Assembly (NCBI GenBank): GCA_001689405.1
Contig: LUJO01000047.1
Span: 1-64,000, forward strand
From: Candidatus Homeothermus arabinoxylanisolvens
GTDB lineage: Bacteria > Bacteroidota > Bacteroidia > Bacteroidales > Muribaculaceae
DNA length: 64,000 nucleotides
Direction of reading: 5' to 3'
Shown: positions 63,111-64,000 of the stretch, piece by piece
Layout: every line of letters begins with the position of its first letter
How positions within the stretch are numbered: position 1 is the stretch's first letter
Program-made: the position numbers and the translations under genes
Notes under the pieces: model-generated
Database searches by the model: none
What the model saw: the letters and a program-made list of their open reading frames with translations, nothing else
Told to the model about the DNA's origin: nothing

Positions 63111-64000
63111 TTATTTTGTCAGTTTACTGCGGGTTTCAGTTGGAGTCTCTCCATAGGCGTCGCGATAGCATTTCGTGAAATAGGCCGGGGTGGAGAAGCC
63201 GGTCTCATACGCTATCTCGCTTATGGTCTTGTCGGAGGAGGTTATCAGTGTACGGCTGCGGCGCAGGCGTAACCGGCGTATAAGCTCTACCGGCGAGTAG
63301 TTGGTGAGCGCCTTTATCTTTCTGTAGAACTGTGAGCGCTCAAGCCCCATTTTGGAGGCCATGCTGTCGACATTCAGGTCGGCATTGCCCATCTCGGCAT
63401 TGAATATCTCGATGAAGCGGGCGTAAAACTCGTTGTCAATGTCGCCCGACGGCTTAGGCTTGTCGGTAGCGGCGTGTTTGTCGGCCTGAGCGGGCAACGG
63501 GTTTTGCCACAGCTCTTTTATGCGCTTGCGGTTGGCTATCAGGCTTGAGCACCGCGACTTCAGCACTGCACCGCTGAACGGTTTGGACAGGTATCCGTCG
63601 GCTCCGCTGTCGTAGCCTTGTATGCGTTGCTCGTCCATCGAGCAGGCGGTGAGCATAAGTACGGGTATGTGAGACGTCGACATCTCGTTTTTGATGCGTT
63701 TGCAACATTCGAGCCCGTCCATCACCGGCATCATCACGTCGCAGATTATAAGGTCGGGTATGTATTTGGCTGACTTTGTTATGCCTTCCGGTCCGTTGGA
63801 TGCGGTGATTATGTTGTAGCTCTCATCGAGCAATTGGCCCACAAGCCGCTGAATGTCTTTGTTGTCATCTATCACAAGCACTACGGGCTTGTCGTCGTCA
63901 AACGTCAGATTGCCGTCTATGTTGTCAAGCTCGGCCTCTACTTCCTGTCCGCTTATGTTTTTCTCGACGTCGGCCGATGTGTCGGCAATGTGTCTTACAG
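63111..64000 (-). CDS. Hybrid two-component regulator (receiver plus AraC domain), 5' part outside the window
   Basis: The frame is open to the right edge, so only the C-terminal 296 residues are seen. They are a linker, a receiver domain (VVLVIDDNKDIQRL, phospho-acceptor Asp in LIICDVMMPVMDG, Lys in YLSKPF) and an AraC-type double helix-turn-helix (NLNVDSMASKMGLERSQFYRKIKALTNYSPVELIRRLRL; TISEIAYETGFSTPAYFTKCYRDAYGETP, given here in part). This is the C-terminal layout of Bacteroidetes HTCS proteins, whose periplasmic sensor and kinase would lie beyond 64000. It sits directly upstream of susCD and should activate it. Confidence 0.92.
   Translation of the reverse strand, partial: VRHIADTSADVEKNISGQEVEAELDNIDGNLTFDDDKPVVLVIDDNKDIQRLVGQLLDESYNIITASNGPEGITKSAKYIPDLIICDVMMPVMDGLECCKRIKNEMSTSHIPVLMLTACSMDEQRIQGYDSGADGYLSKPFSGAVLKSRCSSLIANRKRIKELWQNPLPAQADKHAATDKPKPSGDIDNEFYARFIEIFNAEMGNADLNVDSMASKMGLERSQFYRKIKALTNYSPVELIRRLRLRRSRTLITSSDKTISEIAYETGFSTPAYFTKCYRDAYGETPTETRSKLTK

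Noticed and set aside
1..64000. CRISPR array, prophage, transposase, tRNA or rRNA genes
   Set aside because: I looked for regularly spaced direct repeats, integrase or transposase motifs and tRNA-like cloverleaf sequences and saw none; a covariance-model search would be needed to exclude small RNAs.

Overview
The window reads as chromosome of a gut-type Bacteroidales bacterium, most likely family Muribaculaceae or a close relative (inference from gene content, not from a database match). The grounds are a SusC/SusD pair beside a hybrid two-component regulator, GH97 and GH92 glycosidases, the type IX secretion genes porW and porX, KorAB, SUF and Lut modules, DUF2027 and DUF5683 proteins, few Shine-Dalgarno sequences, and many promoters of the Bacteroidetes form TTTG-N(19-22)-TAnnTTTG. 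Coding density is high. I see no tRNA, rRNA, CRISPR array, transposase or phage gene.

Layout. 1-6.7 kb: tail of an ECF sigma factor, queA, an outer-membrane beta-barrel receptor, a DUF2027/Smr protein, an EFR1-type flavodoxin/ferredoxin and surE. 6.8-14.5 kb: a plus-strand run parA, parB, DUF5683 protein, MltD-like lytic transglycosylase and a tricorn-type S41 protease (chromosome segregation and envelope). 14.6-18 kb: aminotransferase, polyprenol-phosphate mannosyltransferase, dihydroorotase. 18-25.5 kb: 2-oxoacid:ferredoxin oxidoreductase korA/korB, an OmpA-like lipoprotein, an ArnT-like glycosyltransferase and class I fumarase. 25.5-26.1 kb is the only gene-free stretch over 300 bases; it is packed with inverted repeats and ends in a duplicated promoter/palindrome ahead of a membrane protein and a winged-helix regulator. 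27-36.4 kb: NlpC/P60 protease, U32 protein, two divergent GH97 enzymes, an alpha/beta esterase and a GH92 mannosidase. 36.6-46.9 kb: a ten-gene plus-strand run from a GH25 lysozyme through aroA, a conserved small protein with a Cys/His cluster, a metal ABC permease, porW, porX, tsaE, a small membrane protein and a CNNM/GldE-like protein to birA. 47-52.3 kb: quinol-type nitric oxide reductase facing away from lutABC. 52.4-58 kb: a CvpA-like protein and sufBCDS. 58.1-64 kb: susD, susC and the 3' part of a hybrid two-component regulator that runs off the right edge.

How the genes fit together. KorAB, fumarase, LutABC, NorB and SUF make up an anaerobic, iron-sulfur-rich metabolism with the ability to remove NO. 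PorW and PorX belong to the type IX secretion system. The GH97/GH92/esterase group and the SusCD/HTCS group serve glycan use.

I did not find a clearly undescribed multi-gene system. The most interesting observations are non-coding: a duplicated 29-base promoter/palindrome unit before a putative autoregulator; a 180-base element with inverted termini whose end recurs after sufS; palindromes lying on the nlpC, norB and susC promoters; and a terminator for surE encoded inside the neighbouring gene.
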